Shown: piece by piece, positions 1-12,771 of the stretch
Layout: each line of letters starts with the position of its first letter
Numbering within the stretch: position 1 is the stretch's first letter
From: Hyparrhenia diplandra
Lineage: Eukaryota; Streptophyta; Magnoliopsida; Poales; Poaceae
Length of the DNA: 64,000 bases
Direction of reading: 5' to 3'
NCBI GenBank assembly: GCA_015847255.1
Contig: JADLZK010011196.1
Coordinates: forward strand, 248,001-312,000
Notes under the pieces: model-generated
Told to the model about the DNA's origin: nothing
The model's input: the letters and a program-made list of their open reading frames with translations, nothing else
The model's database searches: none
Translations under genes and position numbers: made by a program

Positions 1-3000
1 CCGACCTGAAGGCGGCGCAGTGCCGAAAGTGCCTTAACGTTGGTGCCCGACTTCCAGAACCTTAAGGCAGGCCGGGCGCTTTGGATCAACTGCACCTACC
101 GGTATGAGGCCGCTCCCTTTAATGGACCGGCGGTGGTGCAGATAGCAGCACCGAGCTCTGTACTAGTGCCGCCGCCGGCGCACACGTGGGCGCCAGCTAT
201 CCAGCCCTCGAATGAGACGCCGCCGGCGGTGGCCGGCGTAGGTGAGTTTCCATCGACTATCACTACTTTTTTCTCGAACACGACTTCACGTGTATTTCAT
301 TAAGAAGGAGCAACATAAAAACTACAAACGCTATCCAAGCGAGATGCCAGGAGAGTGGAGTTCACCAAACACACCAACCCACCCTTGAAGCTAAAGCTGA
401 TTACATATAGAAAGCGCTATAAACAAAAGACCGAGGCATCACACCACGTCTGCCACGCGCCTAGCACGCCTATGCCCCTCAACCCCACCTCCTTCATAGC
501 CACGCGAATAACCTCGCATTTGGAGGGGGAAAGAGGTTTCCCCGAATTCGTGGTGGAACTCGTCATTGTAGCTGTTGTTGGGGACGTCCGGCGAGGGAGG
601 ATCTGTCGCCGGCCTCCACTTCCTAAGCAAGACCTTCTTGGCCTGCTTCTCCGGAATTGGGTCGCGACGGTGAGACAAATACGCGATGCGCATTACACTC
701 GGTCAGGCACCAGCCGAGAGGTGTCCCTACGAAATGCGACGGATCGGGAGGCCTCAACCAACGCCTCCCGCAGAGGTAGACGAAGGGAACCGAGGAAGTC
801 CGCAAGGTAACAATGCCCGTGAAGGCGGGCGCCTAGAGTCTCGCCAGCCAGAGGTCCGTCGGCAGGCGGATGGCGACCGGTTCGCAAATGAAGGCATCGG
901 TGCGGTCGGCGGCAAATGGTGTGGTCGGTGTAGGTCCACGCCGTTCTGCTTCCCGCGGCCACCTCGACGCCTTAGCAACCGCGGGCTGGGCTGGGCCGCG
1001 GCGAGGTGATGAGAGAGGGTCCGCTTAGAACCGGACGAACCCCGACGCCACAACATCCGCAAAGTTGAGCTCGACCATATATCGTGGCGGCGGGTGGCTC
1101 CATCCGCACTTCTGGGAGACCACGGTGGACACGGACCCGCGGACGCAGGGAGGCCACGAGCTCATCAAGCATTGGGTCGACCAAGCGGGAGACTCCGCAA
1201 CCGCACATGGCACAAGCGCGAGCAGGTCGGCGTCTTCAGCGTGGCTCACGGGCGATGTTGACCTTGCTCCGAGGCATGGCGCTTCTCACCGGTGCCAGGC
1301 GTTGTCGATGCCGTTGGGGCGGACAAAGGACCTGTCCGATGAAGAAAGGGAGCCGCCAGCATGGACGCCCCAAGAGCTCCCTGGTCATCATCATCACGCT
1401 GCCGATGTCGCGGACGACCGGGAAGGAGTTGGCGGGCATGGCACCTGCGCACGGCTCACGGAGGGGCGTAGGGGTGGGTGACGGTGCCGATGCTTGCAAT
1501 TCCTCGCCCGGTGCCTCGTGCTGAGGCAGACGAGGAAGCGAGACGGGGAAGAGCACTGGGCGGTGATGTGATCCACGGCCGAACGCTTGAAGTAGAGTCC
1601 GACAAGTAAAGCGGCGGCACGAGGCCGGGCGACGAGGGTGAGGCAAGGCGTGGTCGGCCTCCGCGCGGCGCAGATAGCAAGACCGAAGCTCAGACTGCGG
1701 ATGCCGCCGTCGCAAGACATTGGCGCCAACTATCCCGACCATCGAATGAGATGCCGGCGGCGGTGGCCAGCGCAGGTGAGTTTATTTTCTCGAAAGCGAG
1801 CTTAGCTCGTACTTCAGAGTGGAAAAGTTCATACACGACTTTGCGATACCCCGTAGCGAGCTACCGGGGAGATGACGCAAGTTAAAACACTAACAAAGGG
1901 CATTGGTCTGAAACGGTGGTGCAGCAAACATGTAAACTAAGAAGAAACAAATGTGCTACAGGTATATAGAAGCCCGGTGGGAGCACGCCATGTGTGCTCA
2001 ACCGTTTTCACCCCAGCGTTGGTCACGCGATAGGGAAGATCTCCATCGACAACGGCCCGCTTGTGGGATGGGAGGACGTCATCTACGGTGACTACGAAAC
2101 CTCTTCGCAATCCTAGGATCCAGAGTGGTCGACGATGCACCCGGCTGGAGTCCCTCCCACTTGTCCATAAGGACACGGGGCGCCCGCCGCCGGGCGGGGG
2201 TCGCGGAAGGCCGACTTCGCCGCTAGGCGGTCACTACGCCTTTGGGATGCAGTCCTCACCGATCAGGCACCGGACGCCTAGGGCGTGACAAAGACTTGAT
2301 TAGCGGCTGCTCTAGGGGGTAGCGTGAGGGACTCGATGAAAGCCGTAACGTCAGCCTCAGTCGACGCCCCCGACCTCCCCCTTGGAGTGACGACGACGGT
2401 TGGTGCCGTGAGGGCGGCGTGAGAGGAGCAAATGACGAGAGCGCGGCAGCGGGCGTAGGGGCGAGTCCGTCACGTGAGTAGCGGCGGCGTGGGGGGGGGT
2501 GGCGAGGCTGCCCCGCATCCCGGGCCGCGGGCGGGAGAATCCCTGGTCGGTCGGCCCCATCGGACGACTCATCGAGGAAGGTGAAGAGGGTCGATCCCAG
2601 CGGCACAGGCCCCGCAGTGGCTGCCTCAGCCTCCGGCGCTACAGCATTTGGGCGGTTGAGCTCGACCACCCGAATCGGCCAAGGTGGCTCCATATGCATT
2701 TGCTCGGGAGACCTCGCCGCGGCAACCGGACGCCTGACGAGGGAGGCCACAAGTTCATCAAGCATTGGGTCCACCAAAGTAGGAGGGGCTCTGCACCCAC
2801 GCACGGTTCAAGCGTGACCGGTCGGTGGGTGGGCCGGCGTTGGTCACGCCGACCATCGATAGCGTCCGTAGGCGGCCCCCTAAACCGGGGCAAGGCCGAC
2901 GTCGAGGGAACCGAACAAAGGATTTGCCCGACGAAGAAAGGAACATGTCCGCCCACTGGAGCATCCAGGCCACCGATGCGGATCTCGACGACGCTAGCCG

Positions 3001-6000
3001 CCCTAGGCACCCAAAGACCGAGGCGCCGGCCGATGACCATGTTTGCAGTTCCTCACCCGAAGCCTCGTGCTAATGCAGAGGAGGCAGCGGGACCGAGAGG
3101 GGCATCGGGGTGGCGACGTGGTCCCCGGCCAGGCAGTTGAAGCAGAGGCGCAGGTGAGTTTCCATTGACTGTCATATACTAATAAGTATGTGACATGCCA
3201 AACATTGGGTTGTGTTTAATTGCTTTTTGGGTGCTGTTGAGTACCAATATAAGGGGTACCCACAACAAGCGACAATTCGCGGCAAAGGCCCAACAAGGAC
3301 TCGGTCCAAACCATCTCTGATCCGAGCTCGGCCCACGAGCTTAGAGGCCAAAACTCCGCCTCGCACGAGCCTCGAGGCTGGTCAAGCTCCACCCACCCGC
3401 ACGGCGCTCAGAGGTCGGGATGGACAAAAACTCCGCCTCGCACGAGCTCTAGGTCGCGCCCGGAGCTCGCTTGACCACGAGCTCGCGGTCCCACCCAAAG
3501 GAGCCGTCCGAGCTCACACGAGCTCATGGACCTACCAGAGGGAGCCGTCCAAGCTCACACGAGCTCGTGGCCCCACCGAGCTGGACCACGCGACCTCGGA
3601 GATCGAACGCTCACCTCCGACTCGCACGACCTCAAGCTCGGAGAGACTAGGAGCTCGCCGGCTTACGTAGTTCTGGAGTCACCAGCACGCCCAAGTCCCT
3701 TTCCCGACGAGGGATCTGACAAAGTCCAATCTCTGATTGTTTTGACTAGGGGTACTAAGTATCGTAGCTATGCGACGCTACCCGTAGCGGCAACGTGCTG
3801 CCAGCCGACCGTGGACACGACGTATCAACCCGGATACCAAATCCGCCTCCCGCCAACCGCAAGACGACAAAAGGAATGATGGCCTCTACAAAGGGTGCGT
3901 ACTGGCAGCCACCCGCACGCCCCCGCTGAGCTCTGTCCGGGCAGCCTGCCTCCACCACGGTCAGCGGGGGATCCAGACGGAGTCAGCAAGCCGGGCATGC
4001 GCTAGATTCCCGACGGGACTTCACCCTGCCTGGGCGCCGACACGGGCGCCATCAGGGCACGCCTGGTCATGATAAACCCGTCAGCATGGGAAAGACAGCT
4101 CGGGGGGCTCGACAGGGCACGCGCGAGGTCACCCAGTGGTGGGACTCCCGTTCCTGACCCAGCCCCAGGACAGGCCTACCAAGGAGGACAGCGACAAGAC
4201 AAGGGCAGCTCTGTAGCTATAGCGCTTGCACACCTCCATCTCTTTGTACTCTCTTTACCCCTCCCCTTCCCGGAGGCTCCTCCTGTACGTCCCTTACGAC
4301 TATAAAGGGACCCCTCGGCCACCCGGAAGGGCGAGGAGCTTGACACTCACACAGAGCTTCGCGCTATTGGCACTTGCCTCAATCACACACCACTCACAGA
4401 GACTTGGGAGCTCGCTCCCTCTCTCGCCTTGCTTGTAAACCCCTACTACGAGCATTTGAGCTCGACCTCATAGTGATCCTACTGGACGTAGGGCCCCGAC
4501 GGCCTGAACCAGTATACATCCTGTGTCATGTTTGAGCTAGGCCATGACAGGTGCCGAAAGATTTTTCCCTAAATTTTTTGCCAAAAGTTTTCGCACAGTG
4601 GTGTTTAGATGTACGGCAAATTTTTTTGTCATAAGGGGATATTTTGGCACAAATTTAAATATACTAACCCCATATGATCTTAATTCACCCCCACAATAAA
4701 ACAAAAACGGAATTCAGTGCCGAGCAAATTTCTTCAGAAAGCACATGGTGGACTCACGAGGCGCAGCGCGCGGCTGCCTCGCCATCCGAGAGCTCGCGCC
4801 CTCGTGTCGCGCGTGGCGGCAGCGCCCTCACCAACTGCTGCATGTTTCACCAAGAATATATTTCCTTCCCTGCAAGACAATCTCATTCAGCGGCATTTCC
4901 ACCTGGCTTATTTCTGTCTTCTTGCTTCCTTATGAGATTAAAATCTCCCAGCAAAAGCCAATCACTATCATTAGGCATTTGAACCTCCTTCAGCCAGAGC
5001 AAGTGACATAAACACAAGTCAAAATCTAGTGAGCATCACTATGAGTAGCGGCAAATTCCATCGAAGACCAATAATCATTACTAAAAACTGTATTACATTT
5101 CTAGAATATATATGGCCTTCTCGCTTACTTTCTTCTGATGATGTAGGAGGCAAACACAAGGTCTTAATAGTTCTCGTTGTATCAATCACAGTGTTCTGTG
5201 CTGTGGTAGCTAGTTGCCTTCTGTTGATCGCAAGACTACGAAAAGGATACGGTAAGATCGCGGTGACGACTTACACACAAATCTATCTATGAAAGAAAAA
5301 GGCTTCATTTTTCCTGCACCTATCATGTTTGATTAAATTGTTGGCCGTAAACCTCCACAATCCAGGGAAGACAAAGCTGCAGTTGCGAGCAAACTTGCCG
5401 AGGTGCTCTAAGACGGAGGCGGCACTAAAGCAGTGGCGGATCGAGGAGAACGGCTCGGACTTCAGGCTCTACGACTTCTCCGAACTGGCGGCCGCGACGG
5501 GCGGCTTCTCGGATGGCAACAGACTCGGCAGGGGCGGGTTCGGGCCGGTCTACAAGGCGAGTGGCGCACGCAAGCGACTTTCTGTTCCATTTCATTTCAC
5601 TTCTTCTAAAAGGCCCGCGCGCCTCCGAAGGCAACGTGCTGGGTGAGAGCTATGCCAATGACTAACTCTGCAGTCTGCGCCTCGCGCGGTGGATTGATAT
5701 TGATTCAGGGGAAGCTGGAGAACGATGAGGAGATCGCAGTGAAGCGACTAGCAGCGCAATCTGGGCAGGGGCTGGTGGAGTTCAAGAACGAGATCCAGCT
5801 TATCGCCAAGCTGCAACACACCAACCTGGTCCGGCTCCTGGGCTGCTGCGTCCAGGAGGAGGAGAAGATGCTTGTCTACGAGTATATGCCCAACCGCAGC
5901 CTCGACTTTTTCATCTTTGGTACCACACCACTCTATCTATATACGCGACTCCTTTATTATGAGCTCTAATTAGATACAGTGAGACATAATTTTTTTTAAG

Positions 6001-6986
6001 TACAACCACCCGAGGTTAATTATTTCTTTGTTCGTTTGAGTATATATGTAGACCCACACCGTGGGGCGTTGATGGACTGGACAAAACGCCTGCGCATAAT
6101 CGAGGGCATTGCACAGGGGCTCCTCTACCTACACAAGCACTCCCGGGTGCGCATCATCCACCGGGACCTCAAGGCCAGCAACATTCTCTTGGACGAAGGT
6201 CTTAACCCCAAGATCTCTGATTTCGGCATGGCCAGGATCTTCGCCTCTAATGTGACAGTGGCTAACACCAACAGGATAGTCGGCACCTAGTAAGAGCGAT
6301 GGCATATATATATTCGAAACAAAGAGGCCGTTTTATATATGTCTATATTGCAGAATATGCTGTACTTAAATGATTGTGTTTTCGACTCTTTTTATGCTTC
6401 TAGCGGCTACATGGCTCCTGAGTACGCATCAGAAGGCATCTTCTCGGTCAGATCTGATGTGTTCAGCTTCGGCGTGTTGCTCCTCGAGATCGTCAGCGGC
6501 AAGAGGAACAGTGGCCATCATCATCACTATGGCGACTTCATCAACCTACTTGGATACGTAAGTAGCAGCACAACATACATCGTCGCTGCTAGTTCTTTTC
6601 ACGTACGTAACCTAATCGATGCATGTGGGGCATATGATGTTCAGGCTTGGCAGCTTTGGAAGGAAGGGAGAGAGTTTGAGCTGATTGACCCAGTGCTAGG
6701 AGACAGCAGCGACGACGTTACGAGCATATTACGGTGCGTCAAGGTGGCACTGCTATGTGTGCAGGACAACTCGATCGACAGGCCCAGGATGACAGAAGTC
6801 ATGGACATGCTAGGCAATGACGGTGCAGTGCTCCGGGACCCCAATCAGCCACCGCACTTTCATCTGAGAATCAGCTACGACGACGACCACCCTGGCGGCG
6901 AGTACCGGTGGGAGGCCCAAACACAACCGTACATAGGGTCATTCAGCATCAACGGAATCACTACTACCACGATGGACGGCAGATAA
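1..6986 (+). CDS. CRK1: cysteine-rich (DUF26) receptor-like kinase, 5' partial and damaged in its ectodomain
   Basis: A plasma-membrane Ser/Thr receptor kinase, cut by the window edge. Exons read by splice sites and phase: 1-241, 5147-5251, 5366-5556, 5709-5919, 6052-6289, 6404-6557, 6645-6986. Exon 1 shows the end of the second DUF26 domain (QCRKCLN, then ALWINCTYRYE). A frame change near position 40 separates these, with a few residues lost against CRK2. Exon 2 is the membrane span (KHKVLIVLVVSITVFCAVVA). The kinase looks intact: glycine loop GRGGFGPVYK, catalytic Lys in AVKRL, HRDLKASN, DFG, APEYAS, WKEGREFELIDP. Exon phases match CRK2 and CRK3 at every shared junction, which supports joining exon 1 to exon 2 across a 4.9-kb intron. 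The donor at 5557 is GC rather than GT. The gene could be a pseudogene because of the exon-1 frame break. Confidence 0.75.
1019..3155 (+). repeat. Diverged tandem duplication carrying copies of the CRK1 exon-1 end and splice donor
   Basis: Two units, about 1019-1785 and 2592-3155, share the same order of landmarks: GAGCTCGACC; CATCAAGCATTGGGT (about 1166 and 2757); a GGACAAAGG/GAACAAAGG block; CCTCGTGCTGAGGC / CCTCGTGCTAATGC; and finally a GCGCAGGTGAGTTT donor-like end at about 1771 and 3149. The stretch around 1665-1776 also resembles exon 1 itself (112-241). The offset between units is about 1.58 kb. Reading frames are not conserved between units, so this is not treated as a separate gene. 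Confidence 0.65.
3235..4549 (+). mobile_element. Solo LTR of an LTR retrotransposon, TSD GGTGC
   Basis: The element starts TGTTGAGTACC and ends GGCCATGACA, with the 5-bp direct repeat GGTGC immediately before (3230-3234) and after (4550-4554). It is 1315 bp long with no internal domain. A TATAAAGGGA promoter-like motif lies near 4300, which fits the plus orientation. The GC-rich 5' half repeats CCGCCTCGCACGAGC-like words. It lies inside CRK1 intron 1. Solo LTRs arise by recombination between the two LTRs of a full element. The superfamily is not determined. Confidence 0.85.
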
Positions 6987-8354
6987 ATACCACAAGCACG
7001 GACCGGGCAACGGGCTTATTTTTGTGTACATCAAGCAAACTATGAACTTAATGACTTTTTTTTTAGATAATGGAATTAAAATTCCGGCCTCTCGCGGTAA
7101 CGCACACAGCTTAAAGCCTCTGCGTGACCACACACAGCCAAACTTATTAAAAAGCTAAGAATAAAAAAACTTTAATACATGAAAATATATGTACTAAAGA
7201 TCTACTATATCCAAAAAAGAATTGAGTTTACTACTCAAGATAGTGCTAAAGATATCGATGTCGTTACATGGTCGTCTATCGAATCAGCCACCACGCCTTG
7301 AACATCGCGGCACCAAAATGAACTTGAAAGAGACTCATTGGATGTAGATCACCCCCATTGAAGCTGGCAAATCGCACTCGCGTGCGTACCCCGCGTCGGA
7401 TGCGGGGACAATACGGAGCAGCTGCGCGGATTGTGCCGCTGCCGCCGACCCAGATCAGGTTGTTGGGGCCTGGATCCGCGCCAGAACATGCTCATCCGTA
7501 CCCCGTGTCGAATGCGAGGACGATATGGAGCAGCTGCGAGGATTTGTCGCCACCGCCCGACCCGCATCAGGTCATTGGGGCCTGGATCCGTGCCACCGGT
7601 GCCTCGAACGCGTGGGGGCGGGAGGGGGGTCGGTCACGCGCCCCGGAGCCACGATCGCAAGGGGAGGCCGATCCGCTGAGCACATGCTGATCGCCGCAAA
7701 CCGCTCCGAGAATGGCGTACATGACGAGCCAGCGGCGCCCCCGTGCCGCGCGACGCTCCACGAGGATAAGCGGCGTTGGGATGTTCTGGGCCGGCGTAGA
7801 AGCGGCGAGCACACACAGCTCGCAGGTTGTCGCTGGCTCGCACAGATGGCCGGAAGCCGCCGCCGGGAGGGAATACCTTGGCTGAGCGACGGGATCGGGG
7901 ATAGATGCACGTGACGCTCCTCCGGTCTCCCCGACGCAGACGTTCACGTCCTCCGTCCCGACGACGACGCACACAAGGAGGCAGCCGCCAGCGTGATTCG
8001 CTTCGCGGCCCGAACGCGCGATCCCAGCCCAGACGACGACGACACGAGGAGGCAGCCGGCGTGATCAGCCTCGGCCGCAACGCGCGCGATCCCGGCCCCG
8101 ACGACGCGACGCGAGAGGCCACGGCAGATGTGGCCGCGGGCGGTCGCCGAGGCCCGAGGTGGAGGCGGCGAGGAGGGCGCCACTGCCCGGGGTGATGGGT
8201 CCGATATAATGGTATTAGTCTACATGCCAAAAAATTGCTGGAGTGATGTACAACTATGCATCAATATGAATTTGTCATTTCAGCAATTATTGTTGTTGGT
8301 GTAAATGAGGATTGATAGATTCCTGGGGATTTCTTTGCAAAAATGAGGCATGGA
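6987..8354. other. Intergenic spacer after CRK1
   Basis: A T-run at about 7050-7061 followed by words such as TTCCGGCCTCT looks like the 3' tail of a minus-strand non-LTR retroelement. Its other end is not defined. From about 7370 to 8200 the DNA is GC-rich with no recognisable protein and contains the tandem repeat listed separately. No host gene is seen. Confidence 0.45.
7385..7595 (+). repeat. Two-copy tandem repeat, period 112 bp
   Basis: Copies at 7385-7483 and 7497-7595 both begin CGTACCCCG and end in a TGGGGCCTGGATCCG block. They differ at scattered positions, with many C/T and G/A changes. No coding frame is shared with a known protein. Confidence 0.8.
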
Positions 8355-9208
8355 TGTAACACCGGCCCAATTTGGATGTGGCCCAAGATGGGGTCTATGA
8401 ATCAGAGAGTGCACATGTTTTAGTACCACCTTCTTTGGTTAAGCAAGGGTGGAGCCAACTTATAAGCCTTTGTCTTCCGGCCATATCACCTTAGGGTTAA
8501 CCCTTTTACACGAAGCGAGGACGAAAGTGTAAGCAGGGGTGCTATGTGTACGCGTGCGGCGCCCCTCGGAAGGGCTGTGCGGTGCGGTTTTGGAGGGGCG
8601 GGGTGTCACAAGTGGTATCGTGAGCCGACCCTTGCGGTTTCACGGGCCGGTGTAGCCGAGTTGTTCGGGCATGGGGTACATGTGCCGACACTGGATGCAA
8701 TGACATGACCAAGAGGGGAGGTCCCGTTAAGTTGGCGCCGACGAGGACGTCGAGTCCTTTGAGGGGTGTATGTAACATGGCCCAATTTGGAGATGGTGGC
8801 CCATGAGTGCAGTGCACATGTTTGCCACCTTGCTAGTTGAGCAAGCGCAGGTGGAGCTAACTTATAGCCTTTGCCTTCGGGCATATCTCCGGGTTAACCT
8901 TTTACACGAAGCGGGGCGGCGTGTAAGCAAGGTGGGCGCCGCACCGCACGCCCCTTCCGAGGGCGCGACGCAAGTACATATAGCAACTTGCTTACACTTA
9001 CGTTCGCCGTAAAAGGGTTAACCCGAAGGTGATATGGTGGAAGGCAAAGGCTTATAAGTTGGCTCCACCCTTGCTCAACTAGCAAGGTGGTTTCAAACAT
9101 GTGCACTCAAGCACCATGGCCACTACTGGGCCACATCCAAATTGACATGTGCACTCCGCACTCATGGACCACCACTTGGGCCACATCCAAATTGGGTAGG
9201 GTGTTACA
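8355..9208 (+). mobile_element. TRIM-like LTR element with an additional inverted LTR, TSD ATGGA
   Basis: A first LTR-like unit spans 8355-8610 (TGTAACACC to GTGTCACA). It is followed by TGGTATCGTGAGCC at 8613, which resembles the plant tRNA-Met primer-binding site. A second, truncated direct copy starts TGTAACATGG at 8771 and runs to about 8936. It is met head-on by an inverted copy (about 8937-9208) that ends GGTGTTACA. ATGGA occurs immediately before (8350-8354) and after (9209-9213), so the whole structure behaves as one insertion. No coding domain is present. The 3' half can fold into a long hairpin. Confidence 0.75.
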
Positions 9209-9213
9209 ATGGA

Positions 9214-10652
9214 CCGCGCAACCCCGCTTTGTGGCACGCCACCTAGGATGGAATGATGTGGCGGGGGAAGATTTGGACCCCGATGACGAGCGCTCAACTA
9301 GTACGACAAGATCGTCTCCACTCCCTCCTATCCTTTCACGAGATGATAGGATCCGTGTCCTCCTCCGGCCTGGAAGAGCCACATCTTCACTTGAGCACCA
9401 CGAAGCGAGACGATATTGTTTTTATGATTTTTTCGAGCTCTTGCACACGAGCTGGATTTCCTGTAGTTTGAGTTCGAATTGGGCCAATGATCCAATCATG
9501 GAGTTTCAGAGTAATTTCAATTTCTGAAACTGGTTAGGTTAATCTCAGTATGAGCTTTGATTAGATGACCAATACATGAGTTCGGGTTTTTCATGGAAAA
9601 AATCTGATGATGGTGATGCCTATCGGCTTCAAATGCATTACCATCATTACGAGTCACAGGCTCACAGCCCTGTTGCTTATATCGTGGCTTCTCTGCATTT
9701 ATATAGATCAAAACTTTCTAGGTAAACTGCAGCTGAGTGGATGTCTAGGTTAGTTTGTTCAGTCTGGTTCTTGATGGAACACCTTTTTAGTTTATGTATA
9801 TAACTTTCTAGGTAAACTGCCCATAACCCAAACACTTTGTGCTTCATAGGAGCTGTGATCTCCACTCCTATGAAGCATTTAGCTGCAGTATGTAAGCAGA
9901 GGAGGCTATTAAAGAGTTAGTTTTGTAGTTATTCATTTCTCTAATTCTTTTATTTTACCTGACTGATCAGCCAAAGGCACAAAAGGTCTGAACATGTTTT
10001 AGTAATCCAATTAAACTTGTATAAAGGTCTGCCCAATTAAATTTTGCACAGAGAACAAGTCAGTGCTTTGTGTACTTTTAAGGGCCTTCTATTTCCACGA
10101 AGAATAAAACATAGGATATACTGTTGAGGTGAAGTGAGCAAAGAATGAAAACATTATTATACGGTTGGTGGAAATAACATTATTCCTCTCAACAAAAAGT
10201 GAAAATAGGAGAGCAATTGTTTTTTTTTATTATGCTATATTCTCTTCTTAAAAATGTCCAGTACCAATTAGCTGCAGTATATGTAAGCAGAGGAGACTAT
10301 TAAAAGTGTTATATCACAGAAAACATGGTTTACACTGCATTTATTTTTCCTATTCCTATTGCAGGTGCTGATGCTTTTGGTAGAGATTTATCCATTTACA
10401 TATTACATATGGTGTTCCTATTAGGACCTAAAACTTCAGATCGTGAAGCACAAGTTTTAGAATAAATCTCAATTGTATAATGATATTGGTGCGGTAATAA
10501 AAACTTTTGAAATACTTTTGTCCCAGTAATATTGTGACCACTTCCAGGGATTAGATTATGTACTAATGACTGGTCGAGATGTTGCATCATTGGGACCACA
10601 AGTAGTCACAAAGACCCTTAGTTGCTCCAATTTTTTTAATTCTCCAATCGGT
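9214..10652. other. AT-rich spacer without recognised genes
   Basis: No coding sequence was recognised. A short block (TTAGCTGCAGTAT, then GTAAGCAGAGGAG) occurs at about 9879 and again at about 10268. AACTTTCTAGGTAAACTGC occurs at about 9713 and 9802. These are small diverged duplications. Confidence 0.5.
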
Positions 10653-10655
10653 CAT

Positions 10656-11828
10656 CACTACTAGAAAACCCCCCTGTAGCTATGTCTTTTTTAGATAGTA
10701 GACACGCTTTAGGTCATGTCTATAGAGATGTAGGCACGCTTTGTGAAAACGTATTAGAAGCGTCTTCGTATGGACCGTGTCAGACTCCGTAGAGACGATT
10801 TTCATAAGCGTATATATTAGATGAATAGACGTTTCATAGGTCCTAGGTTTAATCATATGCACAATAATTTTTCACCTTTTTAGTTTTTTACCCTTCATTG
10901 CTCACCGTGTAGAGAGTAGCCACGTAGCATAAAAATAATATATTTAAAAACAAATTATAGTAGACGCACAAATTCTATGATAGATTGATGATATTTGTAC
11001 GTCAACTTTTGTGGCATAGAAAATACCTTTGTAACGTAGCAACTATTCCGTGACAACGTTTTAATTTATATTGGAACTTGGTTTTGTGTGCTGCATTATC
11101 CTGACAAACGCTAGAGATTTTTTTGTAAAAGTATTTTTAATTAAAAGAAACTGAAACACAATTAATATTGAAAATGTTTTAGCCTCCAGATGCCATGTCA
11201 GCTCTAGTGGAAGATACGCCACATCAACTTTAGTGAATAATATGCCACATCAGCTTATAGCCCTCCTCAGTAGGTTACGAATTTTCAATTTTGCAGCAAA
11301 AGCGTCTCTACATGGTTAAGGACAAATTTCTAATACACATTAAAATGTCTCTATCAGCTAGTAATGGTCAAAAGCGTACCTAATTTCAAATCCATTGGAA
11401 ATATTTTGATATCGCATAAAAAAACATCTCTACATTCCTAAGGACAGTTATTTGATATGCTTTATGACGTGTCTTCATGCTACTCATGGTTGAAAGCATG
11501 TCTAACTATGTGTCATTTCTATACGTTTTTAGTTGTATGTCAAAAAACATCTTTAGGTGCCTATTGACGATTTTGAGATGCGCTTTGAAACATGTGTAAA
11601 GGTTACCTGCGGTTGAAAGCGTGTCTAACTTTGTGTCATTTAAATGCGATTTCAATAGCATGTTAAAAAATGTGTTTAGATATCTCTTAACGTTGAAAGC
11701 GTGTTAAATATCGTAACAATTTGATACGTTTTCGAAATTGTGTGAAATAACGTCTTTATGTGCCAACATAGAGACGCTTTTAATGGCGTTACAAATATAG
11801 CGTAGCTAAAGGGGGTTTTCTAGTAGTG
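10656..11828. mobile_element. Non-autonomous CACTA transposon, TSD CAT
   Basis: The terminal inverted repeats are CACTACTAGAAAACCCCC at the left and GGGGGTTTTCTAGTAGTG at the right. The 3-bp target duplication CAT stands at 10653-10655 and 11829-11831. CACTA ends and a 3-bp TSD define the superfamily. The element is 1173 bp, AT-rich, and has no transposase frame. Its interior repeats short words such as AAAGCGTGTCTAAC and GTGTCATTT in both orientations, typical of CACTA subterminal repeats. Confidence 0.92.
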
Positions 11829-11831
11829 CAT

Positions 11832-12771
11832 GGTGTCATACAAGTGGCCTCCCTGTGAACTAATTCATCTGGATGTCAGTTCATGGATATATGAATGATG
11901 CAGTTTAGTTTGAAAATCATAGTCTTCAATTACATTATATCCTCAATTATATTGTACAGGAAAAAAAAAATTCTTGTGGTATGAATGTTGTGTTCCCTAT
12001 GATAATTATTTCAGATGTTTGAGCACTCGTCTTAACATGCTTCAATAGAACTCACAAAAGAGGAAGTGTTTGACTAGGATAAAAATGACTGTCGGGGAGA
12101 CTGAAGATTGGTGCTGCTAAATACTTTATTCAATTTAGTTAGGAAATCAGATAAATAATACAGATGCCGATTCATTGATCCTTGGTCCGACTAAAAAATT
12201 ATTTATGATATTTCAAGAAAAAACATCGTGTCTGCATACTGGCTTGTGGTGATGTTCACTTGCGTTTCAGATTAACTTCAGTTTTATGTCTTCGTCTACC
12301 ACTGTTGCTATCCGACAGTTTCAGATTAACAGTTTTTTTTTATTTCATTCAAGTTATTTCTTTCAGTCTTGCATGCATGTCTCTGTCTACCATTATTTAG
12401 TCAAGACACTTAATATGATCGTCATCAATCTGTAATACTAATTGCTTGCAACACTGTGCATTGCCATCAGCCATCACGGTAAAATATGATCAGAAGGCGA
12501 AAGGCTGCAATTTGGTACGAGGATCTACCTGCGTGACTTCGTCAGCTGGAATTTGGTCCTAAGGTATGCACAATTCCTAGGAGGGTGCTAGATAAATTAT
12601 GCTGGACTATATATTTAAAATGCCTTGATACTTGTAGGGTCCATTATTTGATTTTATCAGTTTTACGATCCATGACTGTAGCTGTTAGGGTTAGATTGGG
12701 TAATGGGACTTCAGATCCTTTTGTGGTAAGAAGTTGGTAGATGGACACTTGTTGAACAATCTATCAAGGCT
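11832..12771. other. AT-rich spacer
   Basis: No gene, structured repeat or element end was recognised between the CACTA element and the LINE insertion. Confidence 0.45.

Larger units (their letters stand above)
242..5146 (+). other. CRK1 intron 1, expanded by duplication and a solo LTR
   Basis: The donor GTGAGT follows exon 1 at 242 and the acceptor GATGTAG ends at 5146. The phase (1) is kept across it: G|GA gives Gly, as in CRK2 and CRK3. Inside are two diverged tandem units (1019-3155) and a solo LTR (3235-4549). Between 4550 and 5146 the sequence is AT-rich and shows no recognisable coding content. The CRK3 intron at the same place is about 1.1 kb and the CRK2 one about 0.7 kb. Confidence 0.6.

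Noticed and set aside
972..2804. Minus-strand frames sharing VDPMLDELVASL in both tandem units
   Set aside because: The shared peptide reflects the DNA duplication; the frame is not kept on either side of it, so no coding constraint is shown.
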